Below, one piece after another: positions 35,021-43,870 of a stretch of DNA of 64,000 nt (its first letter is position 1; each line of letters starts with the position of its first letter). This DNA comes from Ardenticatenaceae bacterium (lineage in GTDB: Bacteria; Chloroflexota; Anaerolineae; Promineifilales; Promineifilaceae), in NCBI GenBank assembly GCA_020634395.1, contig JACKBU010000006.1:124001-188000 (forward strand), read 5' to 3'. A program made the translations under genes and the position numbers. The notes beneath the pieces were generated by a model. It did not search any database. It saw nothing but the letters and a program-made list of their open reading frames with translations, and was not told the DNA's origin.

Positions 35021-37437
35021 CGTCGCAAGCGGAGAGAATTACCTACCACCAGCAGGCTGCTTGTGGCCATTGCCACAGCGGCAATGACCGGCGAAATAAC
35101 ACCAAATGCAGCCAGAGGCACTGCCAGTAAATTGTAGCCAAAGGCCCACCCTAAATTCTCCACAATGATGCGCCGCGTGCGGCGTGAACGGATGATGAAG
35201 CGCGGCACCAGGGTTAAATCAGGCTGAGTCAGAATCACGTCGGAAGTTTCGCCGGCAACGTCAGTCCCGCCAGCAACAGTAAAACTCAGATCAGCCTGGG
35301 CCAAAGCAGGCGCATCATTGACCCCATCACCAACCATGGCGACCTTTTCCTGCGCTTCTTGCCAGGCTTGGATGCGTGCTGCTTTTTGGGCGGGATGCAG
35401 GCTGCCTGTAAAGTCGTCCAATCCCAGTTCAGCAGCGATAGCGGCGGTGGTCTGTGGATTATCTCCGGACAGTAGGCTCAATTGAATGTTTAAGTCGTGA
35501 AGTTGCTGCAAGGCTTCATGGGCAGTTGGGTTTGGCTCATCGCGCAAGGCGATGAAACCAACCACGGTTTGCGATTGGCTTACCCAGACAACTGTCTCGC
35601 CTTTTTGCGTATGGAGAACGGCCGTTTCCCGCAGCGGTTCTTCGGCACACACACCCACATATGCTTCTGACCCAACTTGTATGGGTGCTGACGCGTGATT
35701 GGCCCCTACCTTGGCGCTGGCGCCCTGACCGCGCACTGCCTTAAACGAAGTCGCTGTCTTCATTTTATCTCCACAGGCAGTCACAATAGCTTTGGCTACC
35801 GGATGTTCAGAAAATTGCTCCACACTGGCAGCCAGACACAAGATGTCCTCGGCGCGTTTATCTGTCGCCGACACTGTCTGCATGACACTCATATTTCCCT
35901 GAGTAAGCGTGCCGGTTTTATCAAATACCATTCGCTGTATTTGCGCGGCCGTTTCCAGCGCGGCCGTATTGCGAACCAGGATACCGGCCTGAGTGGTGCG
36001 CCCCAGGGTCACTGTTAATGCCAGCGGCGTCGCCAGTCCCAACGCACAAGGGCAGGCTACCACCAGAACGGCAACGGCCGTTAACAAAGCCTGGTTGATG
36101 GCATGTCCTGTCAGAAGCCAGCCGATGAAGGTCAAAAAAGCAGCGACCAGAATCCCGATAGCAAAATAGGTTGAGGCCCGATCCGCCAGCCGTTGGATGG
36201 GCGGTTTGTTCGCTAGCGTTTCCTCTACCAGGTGGGTGATTTGTGCCAATCTTGTTTCTTCTGACGCCTGCTGCACAACGGCCGTTATTGCCGCATCCGT
36301 TAAAATGGTCCCGGCAAATACGGTGTCCCCCACTTCTTTGTCCACCACATTAGCTTCGCCTGTCAATACCGCCTCATTGAAGGCGCCGCTGCCCTCAATG
36401 ATTTTGGCATCGGCCGGTACGCGTTCACCGGGACGAACAAGAATCGTGTCGCCGGCTCGCAACTGAGCAGCAGGTACCTCTTGCCAGGTCCCGTTTTGCT
36501 GCCGTTGCGCTTTTTGCGGCTGTAATTGCAATAACTGGCTAATATCTTTTCGCGCCTGGCTGCCACCTAAAGATTCCAGGTATCGGCCAAGCATAATAAA
36601 CATGATGATCATGGCGACAGAATCAAAGTATGCCTCACCGCTGCCAGTCAGTGTGATGTAAACGCTGTAACTGTAGGCTGCCAGAGTGCCTAAAGCTACC
36701 AATGTGTCCATGGTGGCTGTGCGCGCCAACAAAGCCCGCCAGGCGCCACGCAGGATCGAGTAACCGCCAATAAACAGAACCGGCGTAGCCAGCAGCCAGA
36801 CCAGATACTGCAAACGCCGAACCTGCTCGGTATCAAATTGACCGGCGGCGTAGAGAGGATACAGCTGCACGATGTAGAGCAGCATGACCTGCATGCCAAA
36901 AGCAAACGCTACGATGAGTTGCAGCAGCGTGCGTTCCTGTTGTTTGTCGGCCTGTCGTTGACTGGGATCGCTTAATAAACGCGCTTGATAGCCCAGCCGC
37001 CCGAGATCGTCCCACACCGATTGCAAGTCGGTTTGCGCCGGATCGTAGCGGATACGGCCTCGCTCGGCGGCAAAGCTGACATCAGCATCCTTGACGCCTG
37101 GTTGTTGGCGCAGGACGCGTTCAGCGGCCACCGCGCAGCCAGCGCACCACATGCCGCCCATCGTGAAATATGCGGTTTCGCCCCTATCCAGAACCAGATC
37201 GGTAATAGACGGCCGTTTTTCTTCTGCACTGCTGTCCTGGACTTGCTCCAGCATTCCCTGCTCATGCGCCTGCATATAGGTGCGGGCACAGCCTTCGCAG
37301 CAAAAGTGTTTTTCTTCACCCTCAATGGTGCGTACCACTGGCTCATCGGTGATGGGCATATGACACAACGCGCAGTGATCTAAATCCTTACTCAAATCAG
37401 TCATACTCGTTTTTACAGCCTTTGTATTCTGGTTCAC
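35017..37437 (-). CDS. ccoI: Heavy-metal P1B ATPase, CcoI/FixI-type copper pump
   Basis: 806 residues. The N-terminal segment has two Cys pairs (ALCHMPI and HFCCEGCARTYM), the metal-binding domain typical of CcoI/FixI, then an HMA domain with GMWCAGCAVAAERVL. Eight helices follow. Key motifs: TGEANVV in the actuator, intramembrane CPCALGLATPLAL (the copper CPC), phosphorylation site VFDKTGTLTQG, SEHPVAKAI, and the hinge VAMVGDGVNDAPALAQADL. It exports copper for CuB insertion into cbb3 oxidase. The neighbouring ccoN/ccoO/ccoS-type genes support that over a general detoxification role. It overlaps the upstream small gene by four bases. Confidence 0.92.
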   Translation of the reverse strand: MNQNTKAVKTSMTDLSKDLDHCALCHMPITDEPVVRTIEGEEKHFCCEGCARTYMQAHEQGMLEQVQDSSAEEKRPSITDLVLDRGETAYFTMGGMWCAGCAVAAERVLRQQPGVKDADVSFAAERGRIRYDPAQTDLQSVWDDLGRLGYQARLLSDPSQRQADKQQERTLLQLIVAFAFGMQVMLLYIVQLYPLYAAGQFDTEQVRRLQYLVWLLATPVLFIGGYSILRGAWRALLARTATMDTLVALGTLAAYSYSVYITLTGSGEAYFDSVAMIIMFIMLGRYLESLGGSQARKDISQLLQLQPQKAQRQQNGTWQEVPAAQLRAGDTILVRPGERVPADAKIIEGSGAFNEAVLTGEANVVDKEVGDTVFAGTILTDAAITAVVQQASEETRLAQITHLVEETLANKPPIQRLADRASTYFAIGILVAAFLTFIGWLLTGHAINQALLTAVAVLVVACPCALGLATPLALTVTLGRTTQAGILVRNTAALETAAQIQRMVFDKTGTLTQGNMSVMQTVSATDKRAEDILCLAASVEQFSEHPVAKAIVTACGDKMKTATSFKAVRGQGASAKVGANHASAPIQVGSEAYVGVCAEEPLRETAVLHTQKGETVVWVSQSQTVVGFIALRDEPNPTAHEALQQLHDLNIQLSLLSGDNPQTTAAIAAELGLDDFTGSLHPAQKAARIQAWQEAQEKVAMVGDGVNDAPALAQADLSFTVAGGTDVAGETSDVILTQPDLTLVPRFIIRSRRTRRIIVENLGWAFGYNLLAVPLAAFGVISPVIAAVAMATSSLLVVGNSLRLRR

Positions 37438-37754
37438 GGCACTTCTTCGTAAATGTGCGAGACCAGGTCCTCTAAAGGAACATGAGGTTCAAACTCGGTC
37501 AGAATTTTTTCTTCCAGCAACGAGGAATGGCGATGGGCATCAATATCATCCCAGGTTTCCCACACACTCTGGAAAATAAGGTGTGTTTTGTCCGGAATAG
37601 CTAAAGAGTACATCGCCCGGGCCGTGATAAAACCCATCTGACTAGGCAACAGAGTTCGTAAGTAGCCCAGGACACGCTCTAAGGAAGCGCCAATTTCCAA
37701 CTGATTCATTTGGTCTGGTTCAATATCAAAATGGACCTGATAAATATATGCCAT
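37434..37754 (-). CDS. Small dimeric alpha/beta-barrel (ABM-like) protein
   Basis: 106 residues from ATG 37754 (GGGAG 6 bases upstream); ATG 37757 is equally possible, and a longer frame starts at 37808 without a ribosome site. The sequence MAYIYQVHFDIEPDQMNQLE, LIFQSVWETWDDIDAHRHSS and the C-terminal FEPHVPLEDL fit the antibiotic-monooxygenase/EthD-like fold. Such proteins bind heme or small quinone-like molecules. It sits inside the cbb3 oxidase cluster and overlaps ccoI, so a maturation role is possible but unproven. Confidence 0.65.
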   Translation of the reverse strand: MAYIYQVHFDIEPDQMNQLEIGASLERVLGYLRTLLPSQMGFITARAMYSLAIPDKTHLIFQSVWETWDDIDAHRHSSLLEEKILTEFEPHVPLEDLVSHIYEEVP

Positions 37755-37765
37755 CATTAACTCCC

Positions 37766-38074
37766 TTAGCCCGCTGTCCAATTGAGAATGAGGTAAATTA
37801 GCCACCACAAAATGATGCCAGGTAAAGCTATCTTTACGATGAGGGGCATGCCGCCGCCGGCTTCCTCAATCTCATTGGCAAAGCTGTCAATATAGCCATC
37901 AGCGCGAATTTCTTCGTAATCTTCCTCCCCATCTTGGCTGCGGTGCCCTTTGCTGCCCGGCAATGTTTTGGCCCGATGGGGCACAGCCAGGATAATGGCA
38001 AAAAGGATCAGAACAAAAATGCCGCCGAGAACTGCCATCACCTCAGGCCAGAATTGCAAAACATTTTGAGTCAT
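37766..38074 (-). CDS. CcoP-like membrane anchor lacking heme domains
   Basis: 102 residues with helices at about 8-31 and 77-98. The second half, ADGYIDSFANEIEEAGGGMP followed by LIVKIALPGIILWWLIYLIL, resembles the N-terminal membrane domain of CcoP (DGIxExDNPLPxWW...). No CxxCH motif is present, so it would not bind heme. The missing cytochrome c domains appear to be fused to the neighbouring CcoO-like protein. It overlaps the CcoS gene by four bases. The family call is by motif resemblance only. Confidence 0.6.
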   Translation of the reverse strand: MTQNVLQFWPEVMAVLGGIFVLILFAIILAVPHRAKTLPGSKGHRSQDGEEDYEEIRADGYIDSFANEIEEAGGGMPLIVKIALPGIILWWLIYLILNWTAG

Positions 38075-38253
38075 TCAGCACCTCCTTTTCGATGCGGCCA
38101 GGGTTCAGGTTCTTTGTCTTCAAGCATCTTGTATTTTGCTTCTTCAACATCCTTAAACTGGCCGGTTCGCCAGCCCCAAATGAGAAAGAGAACGGCCGTT
38201 AACGACACCAGCGCCATCCAGCCAACAACTACCCACAAACCTAATGGCATCAT
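38071..38253 (-). CDS. ccoS: CcoS-type cbb3 oxidase maturation protein
   Basis: 60 residues from ATG 38253, chosen because GGAGG lies exactly 6 bases upstream; upstream in-frame ATG 38271 and TTG 38292 are weaker. One helix (residues 6-27, VVVGWMALVSLTAVLFLIWG), then WRTGQFKDVEEAKYKMLEDK, the conserved CcoS/FixS pattern (W..kSGQFDDLE.p..riL.D). CcoS is needed to insert heme and copper into CcoN. It overlaps the anchor gene by ATGA. Confidence 0.8.
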   Translation of the reverse strand: MMPLGLWVVVGWMALVSLTAVLFLIWGWRTGQFKDVEEAKYKMLEDKEPEPWPHRKGGAE

Positions 38254-38302
38254 TTTTTGCCTCCAATCCATTTCGCCCTCATATAAACCCAAGTTGACAT
38301 CG

Positions 38303-40243
38303 CTAGCCTCCTCCTGAAGACGACGCCGTCATTTGCTGAACATGGGCTGTGATATCCCAGATTTCCGTTTCAGAAAGCAGCCATTGGAAAGGCGGCATCA
38401 TACTGTCCGGCACGCCTTCCCAAATACGCCACATAATGTAGGGTTCACCCATGTCCTGGGGGAAAGCAGCTGGCCCTTGACTGGCATTACTTTGGGTACC
38501 AGGCCCATCGCCCTGGCCTTCGGGTCCATGGCAGGTCGCGCAATAAGTCCCATATAGGTCTGCGCCCTGTGTCTCAGAAATAACATGTCCTTCAGCCAGC
38601 CAGTTATCCTGACTCAAAGTCACGAAATTAGCGGCCACGGCACCATCGCCGTACACACTTTCGGTGGCCGGTTTGCCAGCCATAAACGTACCCATGAGGA
38701 ATTTGATCACATCCCACCGTTCGCTGACAGGCAGGACTTCCCCCCAGGTGGGCATCGCCGTATCTTCAATACCAAAGGTGACCTTTGCCAAATGTTCTGC
38801 CTGGCCGCTTTGGCTCATCTGCATGCCCGCCATGTCATGAAAATTCGCGGGCTGTGGATTCAGATATTGGCCATCCCAGCCCTGGCCATCACCGGCCAAG
38901 CCATGACAATGGGCGCAGCGTTCCAGGAAAACCTGCTTGCCGCGTTCATAGGAAGCGGTTTCGGGCATTGCCTGAGACTGGTAAACCTCGGGGAACAAGA
39001 AGTCTTGACCACTGGGGGAAGACGGCCGTTCTTCTGTCTGCGTAAAAAATACCCGCAGGTACTGCACAAGCTTCCATCGATCTTCCTCTGAGTAGCGCAG
39101 TTTCCAACTGGGCATGGCACTCCAGGGAAGCCCCTCACTGATGCGCCAATAATAGTCCGCATCCGTATAGCTGGGATCTTGCAGCGTGCCATAACTGCCG
39201 TCGCTAAAGTCAGGGGGCAGCGGCAGTAACCCCTGCCGGTAAGGTCCATGCCCGGTACCTGCGTCGCCATGACAAACACGGCACTCGCGAATGAAAATTG
39301 CCTTTCCTTCATCCAACGTCTCCACAGTTAACGGCACCGGGTTCGTCAAACCGGCATACTCGCCGCTGGGATCTCCTTCGTCCGGGTCGCGTTCCACGGG
39401 CCGGGCAAAAATTTGCTGAATGTAGCGGATGACTTGCCAGCGTTCCGGCTCACTCATACTTTCCTTCCAGGGCGGCATCACCGTTCCCTGCACACCTTCC
39501 GAAACGTGCCAGAACCATTGCTCGTCGGGCATATTACGGAAAGGCTCCTGTTTGAAATCGGCCGGGGTAACGATCAGCGTACCCGCATAGGTGCCCAAAC
39601 CATTGCCGGCACAACCGTGGCAGGTCATGCAACGGTTAACGTACAACTCCTTGCCCGCCTGCAACTCACTGGCCTCCCAGGTGGGCCAGCCCTGCGGCTG
39701 ATTGCTGTCTGGACTAATCGCAGGATAGATCAGCGGATCTATCAGGTTGGCGTAGGGTTCTGGCGGCAGAATCATATACTCAGCGGCGACCCGATCGCCC
39801 AGATTAAAGAGATAGGAAGCCATCGCGTTCAACTCAGCGTCACTAAGAAACTCGAAACTGGGCATGATTGAAAGAGGAGACACTTCCCGTGGATTTTTCC
39901 AATGTTCAATTTCCCAGGCTTCGCTGCGCTTACGACCAATGTAGGAGAGATCGGGGCCTGTGCGCTCCGATCCCAAAATCATCGGATTGTCGAAATAGTA
40001 ATTGCCGCCATCAGAAACAGGCCCCATAGCCGTATCTTCGGCACGGACATACTGCGTATGGCAGTAATTACAACCGTTCGAATAAAAAGTCTCACGGCCC
40101 AATTCTTCCTGGTCGGTGTAAGGATGGGCGACAATTGTCTGGTCTGGATTCCACACGAGTTTGGGAATGAAAACGGCCGCAATGACTACCGCGAAAAAAA
40201 CAATGACGCCACCAATGACCGTGATTTTAAAAGTCATTTTCAT
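38303..40243 (-). CDS. Pentaheme CcoO-like cytochrome c fusion, cbb3 oxidase
   Basis: 646 residues. One N-terminal helix (about 8-28), then a CcoO/FixO module: ELGRETFYSNGCNYCHTQYV with heme site 58-62, GSERTGPDLSYIGRK and NPREVSPLSIMPSF. Four more c-type domains follow, at CMTCH (about 203), CRVCH (about 319), CAHCH (about 442) and CATCH (about 567), each with a downstream MPxWxxxxSExERW Met-ligand segment. Standard CcoO has one heme and about 200-300 residues; CcoP has two. Here the extra hemes seem fused onto CcoO while a heme-less CcoP-like anchor is encoded nearby. GGGAGG precedes ATG 40243. It ends 50 bases before ccoS. Confidence 0.88.
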   Translation of the reverse strand: MKMTFKITVIGGVIVFFAVVIAAVFIPKLVWNPDQTIVAHPYTDQEELGRETFYSNGCNYCHTQYVRAEDTAMGPVSDGGNYYFDNPMILGSERTGPDLSYIGRKRSEAWEIEHWKNPREVSPLSIMPSFEFLSDAELNAMASYLFNLGDRVAAEYMILPPEPYANLIDPLIYPAISPDSNQPQGWPTWEASELQAGKELYVNRCMTCHGCAGNGLGTYAGTLIVTPADFKQEPFRNMPDEQWFWHVSEGVQGTVMPPWKESMSEPERWQVIRYIQQIFARPVERDPDEGDPSGEYAGLTNPVPLTVETLDEGKAIFIRECRVCHGDAGTGHGPYRQGLLPLPPDFSDGSYGTLQDPSYTDADYYWRISEGLPWSAMPSWKLRYSEEDRWKLVQYLRVFFTQTEERPSSPSGQDFLFPEVYQSQAMPETASYERGKQVFLERCAHCHGLAGDGQGWDGQYLNPQPANFHDMAGMQMSQSGQAEHLAKVTFGIEDTAMPTWGEVLPVSERWDVIKFLMGTFMAGKPATESVYGDGAVAANFVTLSQDNWLAEGHVISETQGADLYGTYCATCHGPEGQGDGPGTQSNASQGPAAFPQDMGEPYIMWRIWEGVPDSMMPPFQWLLSETEIWDITAHVQQMTASSSGGG

Positions 40244-40257
40244 GATAATTTACCTCC

Positions 40258-41661
40258 CTAGTCGCTTGTTGTAACCAGTTTTGGAGATTTCGGCTTAGGG
40301 TAATCGGGTTGTGACACGGGTTTTCGCTGCCACACCGTCACCAGGATATTTAGCGTGAAGAGGGCAAAGCTAATCACAACGAGGGAGCCGCCGACAGCTC
40401 GCAAGGCCATATACGGCCGTAATCCTGGCAGCACACTCCACACTGGCAGCCCTTGATGCAGCCAACTGGTACCCTGGACCAACCCCGTCAGTAAAAAACC
40501 ACCAAAAAAGAAGGTAAAGCCAATAACGTAGAGGCTGTATTGCACGTTCGCCAGCACGCGGCTGTAGAGTCTGGCATTGTAAATGCGGGGTACGATGTAA
40601 TACATGGCCCCCATCAGCACCGAAGCAGCAAAAAACAGCAGAGAAAGATGCGCATGCCCAGGAACGTATTGGGTAAAATGCGTGATAAGATTGATGCCTC
40701 GCAACGCCTGGTGCGATCCCTGGTACGAAACCAAAATATAGGCTGCCCAGCCGGTAATGATAAATCGCAGCGGAATGCTCGTCATGAAGCGGTTCCAATT
40801 GCCACGCATGGTTAGCAAAATGTTCATCATGAAAGCTACGACAGGCAGTATCATGCCAATGCTTTCAGCGACGGCAATGGTTTTGAGCCAATAAGGAACG
40901 GGCGCCCACAATAAATGATGTGCCCCTACCCCCGTGTAGAAAAAGGCGATACCCCAAAAGGCAATGAGCGAAAGAAAATGGCTGTAAAGAGGTGTATTGG
41001 TTTCCTTGGGTACGATGTAGTAGATGACGGGCAGCAAACCCGTGGTAAACCATAAACCCAGCACATTATGACCGTAGAACCAGTTAAATATCGTGTCATC
41101 AATGCCTGTTAGCGCACCAGTCGCCGGATTCCACATCACATTACCGATAAAATACAACATAGGCATCCAGATGAGCGTGCCGCTGATGTACCAGAGAGAG
41201 ACGTAAAGTTTGGGTTCGGTACGGTGGGCGATGGTCATATAGAGATTAACCAGATTAAGAATCAGCACGACCATGACGCCAACATCAATGATCCAGACAA
41301 ATTCCGCATACTCACGGCTTTGGGTATAGGCAAGCAGGATGCCGCCAATCCCTGCTACTAAAGCCATATTCCATAAGATGACACAGATGTTACCTAAAGT
41401 CTCACTCCATAACTGGCGACCTGTTAAACGGGGCACGATGTAGAGCCAGACGCCCATCATAGCGCCAGAAAGCCAGGCAAACATGACCGTATTGGTATGC
41501 GCCTGGCGCAGGCGGCTAAAAACAAGCCAGGGGATGCCACGGAACAAATCGGGAAAGACAAATTGCAGCGCCAGCGTCAATCCCATCAACACCCCAATGA
41601 CGAGCCAAAGCGCGGCGCTCAGCATAAAGTTAGCGCTGGCACTGTTTTTCTTGCTTAGCAT
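40258..41661 (-). CDS. ccoN: cbb3-type cytochrome c oxidase catalytic subunit
   Basis: 467 residues from ATG 41661, preceded by GGAGGTGATC, a near-perfect ribosome site; the frame extends upstream without support. Twelve hydrophobic helices carry the heme-copper oxidase His ligands: RQAHTNTVMFAW in helix 2 (heme b), FNWFYGHNVLGLWFT (CuB), GVGAHHLLWAPVPYW (CuB pair), and VPGHAHLSLLFF (hemes b/b3). It reduces O2 to water and pumps protons, usually at low oxygen. It is the first gene of the oxidase transcript. Confidence 0.95.
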   Translation of the reverse strand: MLSKKNSASANFMLSAALWLVIGVLMGLTLALQFVFPDLFRGIPWLVFSRLRQAHTNTVMFAWLSGAMMGVWLYIVPRLTGRQLWSETLGNICVILWNMALVAGIGGILLAYTQSREYAEFVWIIDVGVMVVLILNLVNLYMTIAHRTEPKLYVSLWYISGTLIWMPMLYFIGNVMWNPATGALTGIDDTIFNWFYGHNVLGLWFTTGLLPVIYYIVPKETNTPLYSHFLSLIAFWGIAFFYTGVGAHHLLWAPVPYWLKTIAVAESIGMILPVVAFMMNILLTMRGNWNRFMTSIPLRFIITGWAAYILVSYQGSHQALRGINLITHFTQYVPGHAHLSLLFFAASVLMGAMYYIVPRIYNARLYSRVLANVQYSLYVIGFTFFFGGFLLTGLVQGTSWLHQGLPVWSVLPGLRPYMALRAVGGSLVVISFALFTLNILVTVWQRKPVSQPDYPKPKSPKLVTTSD

Positions 41662-41757
41662 GATCACCTCCATATTAGAAACAGCCAGGAAAGGTGCGAT
41701 AGTTAGGGAAGTTAAAAGGTACAGGGCTCGAATATTCCACTTATCATCAGTAAATCT

Positions 41758-41770
41758 TGTCTGGCAGACA
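41758..41770. promoter_or_regulatory. Palindrome TGTCTGGCAGACA upstream of ccoN
   Basis: Perfect 6-bp arms with a one-base centre, about 100 bases before ccoN and 8 bases from a second palindrome. Together they look like a regulator-binding region for the adjacent NarL-type protein. A possible minus-strand TTGTAC-N17-TTTACT promoter overlaps it but is weak. Confidence 0.5.
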
Positions 41771-41777
41771 GGTACAA

Positions 41778-41792
41778 TCAGGGAATCCCTGA
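41778..41792. promoter_or_regulatory. Palindrome TCAGGGAATCCCTGA upstream of ccoN
   Basis: Perfect 7-bp arms with a one-base centre, 120 bases before the ccoN start and 60 bases after the NarL-type regulator stop. Size and symmetry suit a dimeric NarL/FixJ-type regulator. Binding is inferred. Confidence 0.55.
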
Positions 41793-41852
41793 AATTAGAG
41801 GGAAAAACCACCAAGTTGATAAACAGATTTGGTTAATTGGGGGTAAAAAAAA

Positions 41853-42509
41853 TTAATCGAGAGGGGTAATGCCTTTGCGAATGGCATACTTTGTGAGGTC
41901 GGCCAAATTATCGATATCCAGTTTTCGTAACAGGTTGCCGCGATGTGTTTCCACTGTTTTGATGCTGATAACCAACATGTCGGCAATTTCTCGGGATGAA
42001 TAACCTTCCACTAATAACTGGCAGATTTCATATTCGCGCTCCGTTAGCACATCTGCGGTATTTTCACATGATGCGGACTGGGCATGAGCAATGTATTCCC
42101 GAATGACAGTTTGAGAAATAGAGGGGCTAAGGAAGGTTTCGCCATCGTAAGCTGCGCCGATAGCCATGACCAGTTCACTGGGAGCGGCTTGTTTGACAAC
42201 ATAGCCGCTGGCTCCGGCCTGCAATATCTGAAAAATATATTCTTCCGTGGTGTGGATGGTGAGCATCACCACATGAATTGAGGGCCAGCGACGCTTTATT
42301 TGGCGTGTTGCTTCCAGCCCGTTTAACAAAGGCATGGTAATGTCCATGACGACGACATCGGGCTGGAGTTGTTCAATCTTGGTAAGGGCTTCACGGCCGT
42401 TTTCCGCTTCACCTACCACGACGATATCTGTCTGCTCAACTAACAGAGACATCAAGCCTTTCCGTACAATGGGATGATCGTCGGCTAAAAACACCTTTAT
42501 CTTTCTCAC
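41853..42509 (-). CDS. NarL/FixJ-family response regulator
   Basis: 218 residues. Receiver domain 1-125 with acidic triad at 10-11, phospho-acceptor Asp56 (DVVVMDITMP) and Lys in YVVKQAAPSEL. A LuxR/GerE helix-turn-helix spans about 148-212 (LTEREYEICQLLVEGYSSRE, VETHRGNLLRKLDI). It is 26 bases downstream of a PAS histidine kinase and immediately upstream of ccoN, so it is likely the regulator of the oxidase cluster, possibly in response to oxygen or redox state. Confidence 0.93.
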   Translation of the reverse strand: MRKIKVFLADDHPIVRKGLMSLLVEQTDIVVVGEAENGREALTKIEQLQPDVVVMDITMPLLNGLEATRQIKRRWPSIHVVMLTIHTTEEYIFQILQAGASGYVVKQAAPSELVMAIGAAYDGETFLSPSISQTVIREYIAHAQSASCENTADVLTEREYEICQLLVEGYSSREIADMLVISIKTVETHRGNLLRKLDIDNLADLTKYAIRKGITPLD

Positions 42510-42535
42510 TGCTCTTTCTCCAGGATAGCCTACCT

Positions 42536-43618
42536 CTAAATGTGCCGCAGCTCGATGCTTGGAAATACGATCCTTAGTGTGGTTCCTTTTCCGGGTGATG
42601 AATTGATATTTAGTGTCCCGACGAAGAGAGAGATACGTTCTTCAATTCCCAACAGACCCAATCTATGGTCCACGTTTTTTGATTGCAACAGCTCTTGGAC
42701 ATCAAAGCCAATACCATTATCGGTAATAGTCAAGAGAAGTCGGCCTGCCTGATAATCAAGATTGACTTCAATTTTGCTCGCCTGGGCATGCCTGGCGATG
42801 TTGGTTAAGCCTTCCTGTACGACGCGGTAAACCACTGTTTCTAATTCTGGAGAGAACGACTGGCGAATACCATTGGTAGTAAAGGCAGCCTCAATGTTGA
42901 GACGATCTCCAAACTGATGAATGTACCAGCGTAATGTAGGAATGAGGCCCAGGTCGTCCAGCATAGTTGGTCGTAACTCTAGCGATATTTTTCTCGTCAG
43001 GATCAGGGTTTGGGCTATCAAAGCTTCTGACTCTGCCAACCGTTTGTGGACAGCTGCGGGCACATCTTGCGGCAGGTTTTGTTTAATCTGCGCCAGGTTA
43101 ATACTAACGGCCGTTAACGCTTGACCAATTTCATCATGCAACTCTTGCGAAATACGTTTGCTCTCCGCTTCACGAGAAGCAATCAGTTGGGCCGAGAGCC
43201 GCTTGAGCTGCTGGCGGTGTTTCTCCAGCTTATCTTGGGCTTGTACACAGTTTGTTACGTTGACAAGCGTGCCCGTGATAGCCGGCCTACCCTGATAGAT
43301 GACAAATCGGGCTAAAGACTCAAAGTGGATAACTTCTCCTGCCGCAGTAATGCCCCGTGCCACGTGAGGTGTAGCCGCTGACTCTCCGGTAAACCGCTGG
43401 CGCATTCTCGATCTGACCCCTTCCCGATCCTCTGGATGGATCAGATCGAGAACATTCACCCGATCAATAAGTTCCTTGGGATGATAACCAAACATACGAG
43501 CCAAAGCCGGATTGACGTAACGGAGAAGGTCATCTTGAATGATATAAATACCCACCAGCGCGGCCTCTACCATCTCATTAAAATGATCTGTGTTGAGAGC
43601 AAATATCTCCTTAGTCAC
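42536..43618 (-). CDS. Soluble PAS-domain histidine kinase, NarX/DegS-like
   Basis: 360 residues with no membrane helix. A PAS domain at about 12-130 (YIIQDDLLRYVNPALARMFGY) is followed by a HisKA_3 dimerisation region with phosphorylated His161 in ISQELHDEIGQALTA, then an ATPase domain near 260-355 (VVQEGLTNIARHAQASKIEV, TDNGIGFDV, GLLGIEERISLFVG). The PAS domain shows no Cys cluster or obvious heme His, so the signal is unknown. Paired with the NarL-type regulator downstream. Confidence 0.92.
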   Translation of the reverse strand: MTKEIFALNTDHFNEMVEAALVGIYIIQDDLLRYVNPALARMFGYHPKELIDRVNVLDLIHPEDREGVRSRMRQRFTGESAATPHVARGITAAGEVIHFESLARFVIYQGRPAITGTLVNVTNCVQAQDKLEKHRQQLKRLSAQLIASREAESKRISQELHDEIGQALTAVSINLAQIKQNLPQDVPAAVHKRLAESEALIAQTLILTRKISLELRPTMLDDLGLIPTLRWYIHQFGDRLNIEAAFTTNGIRQSFSPELETVVYRVVQEGLTNIARHAQASKIEVNLDYQAGRLLLTITDNGIGFDVQELLQSKNVDHRLGLLGIEERISLFVGTLNINSSPGKGTTLRIVFPSIELRHI

Positions 43619-43870
43619 TTTTCATTTTCTCCCCATGAATCAGAAGGGCAGTGCACACATCAATCTCGTCATGAACAGCCTGTCCATTCATACGCCTGAT
43701 TTGACCAGTTTATCAAAAAATATGACGAAACATAAGCTGTGTTTGGTACAGACATCTGCGGCGTTGCTGTTTAGATCGGCACACCCCACGGGCCATCAAT
43801 GGGCCTTAGCCCACAGGCACAGGCCATCTGGAGAATAGACAAGCCCAGTGGCCCAACTCGCTTCACAGGT

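Noticed and set aside
41810..41835. FNR-type box near TTGATAAACAGATTT
   Set aside because: Only the left half-site matches; the right half does not give ATCAA.
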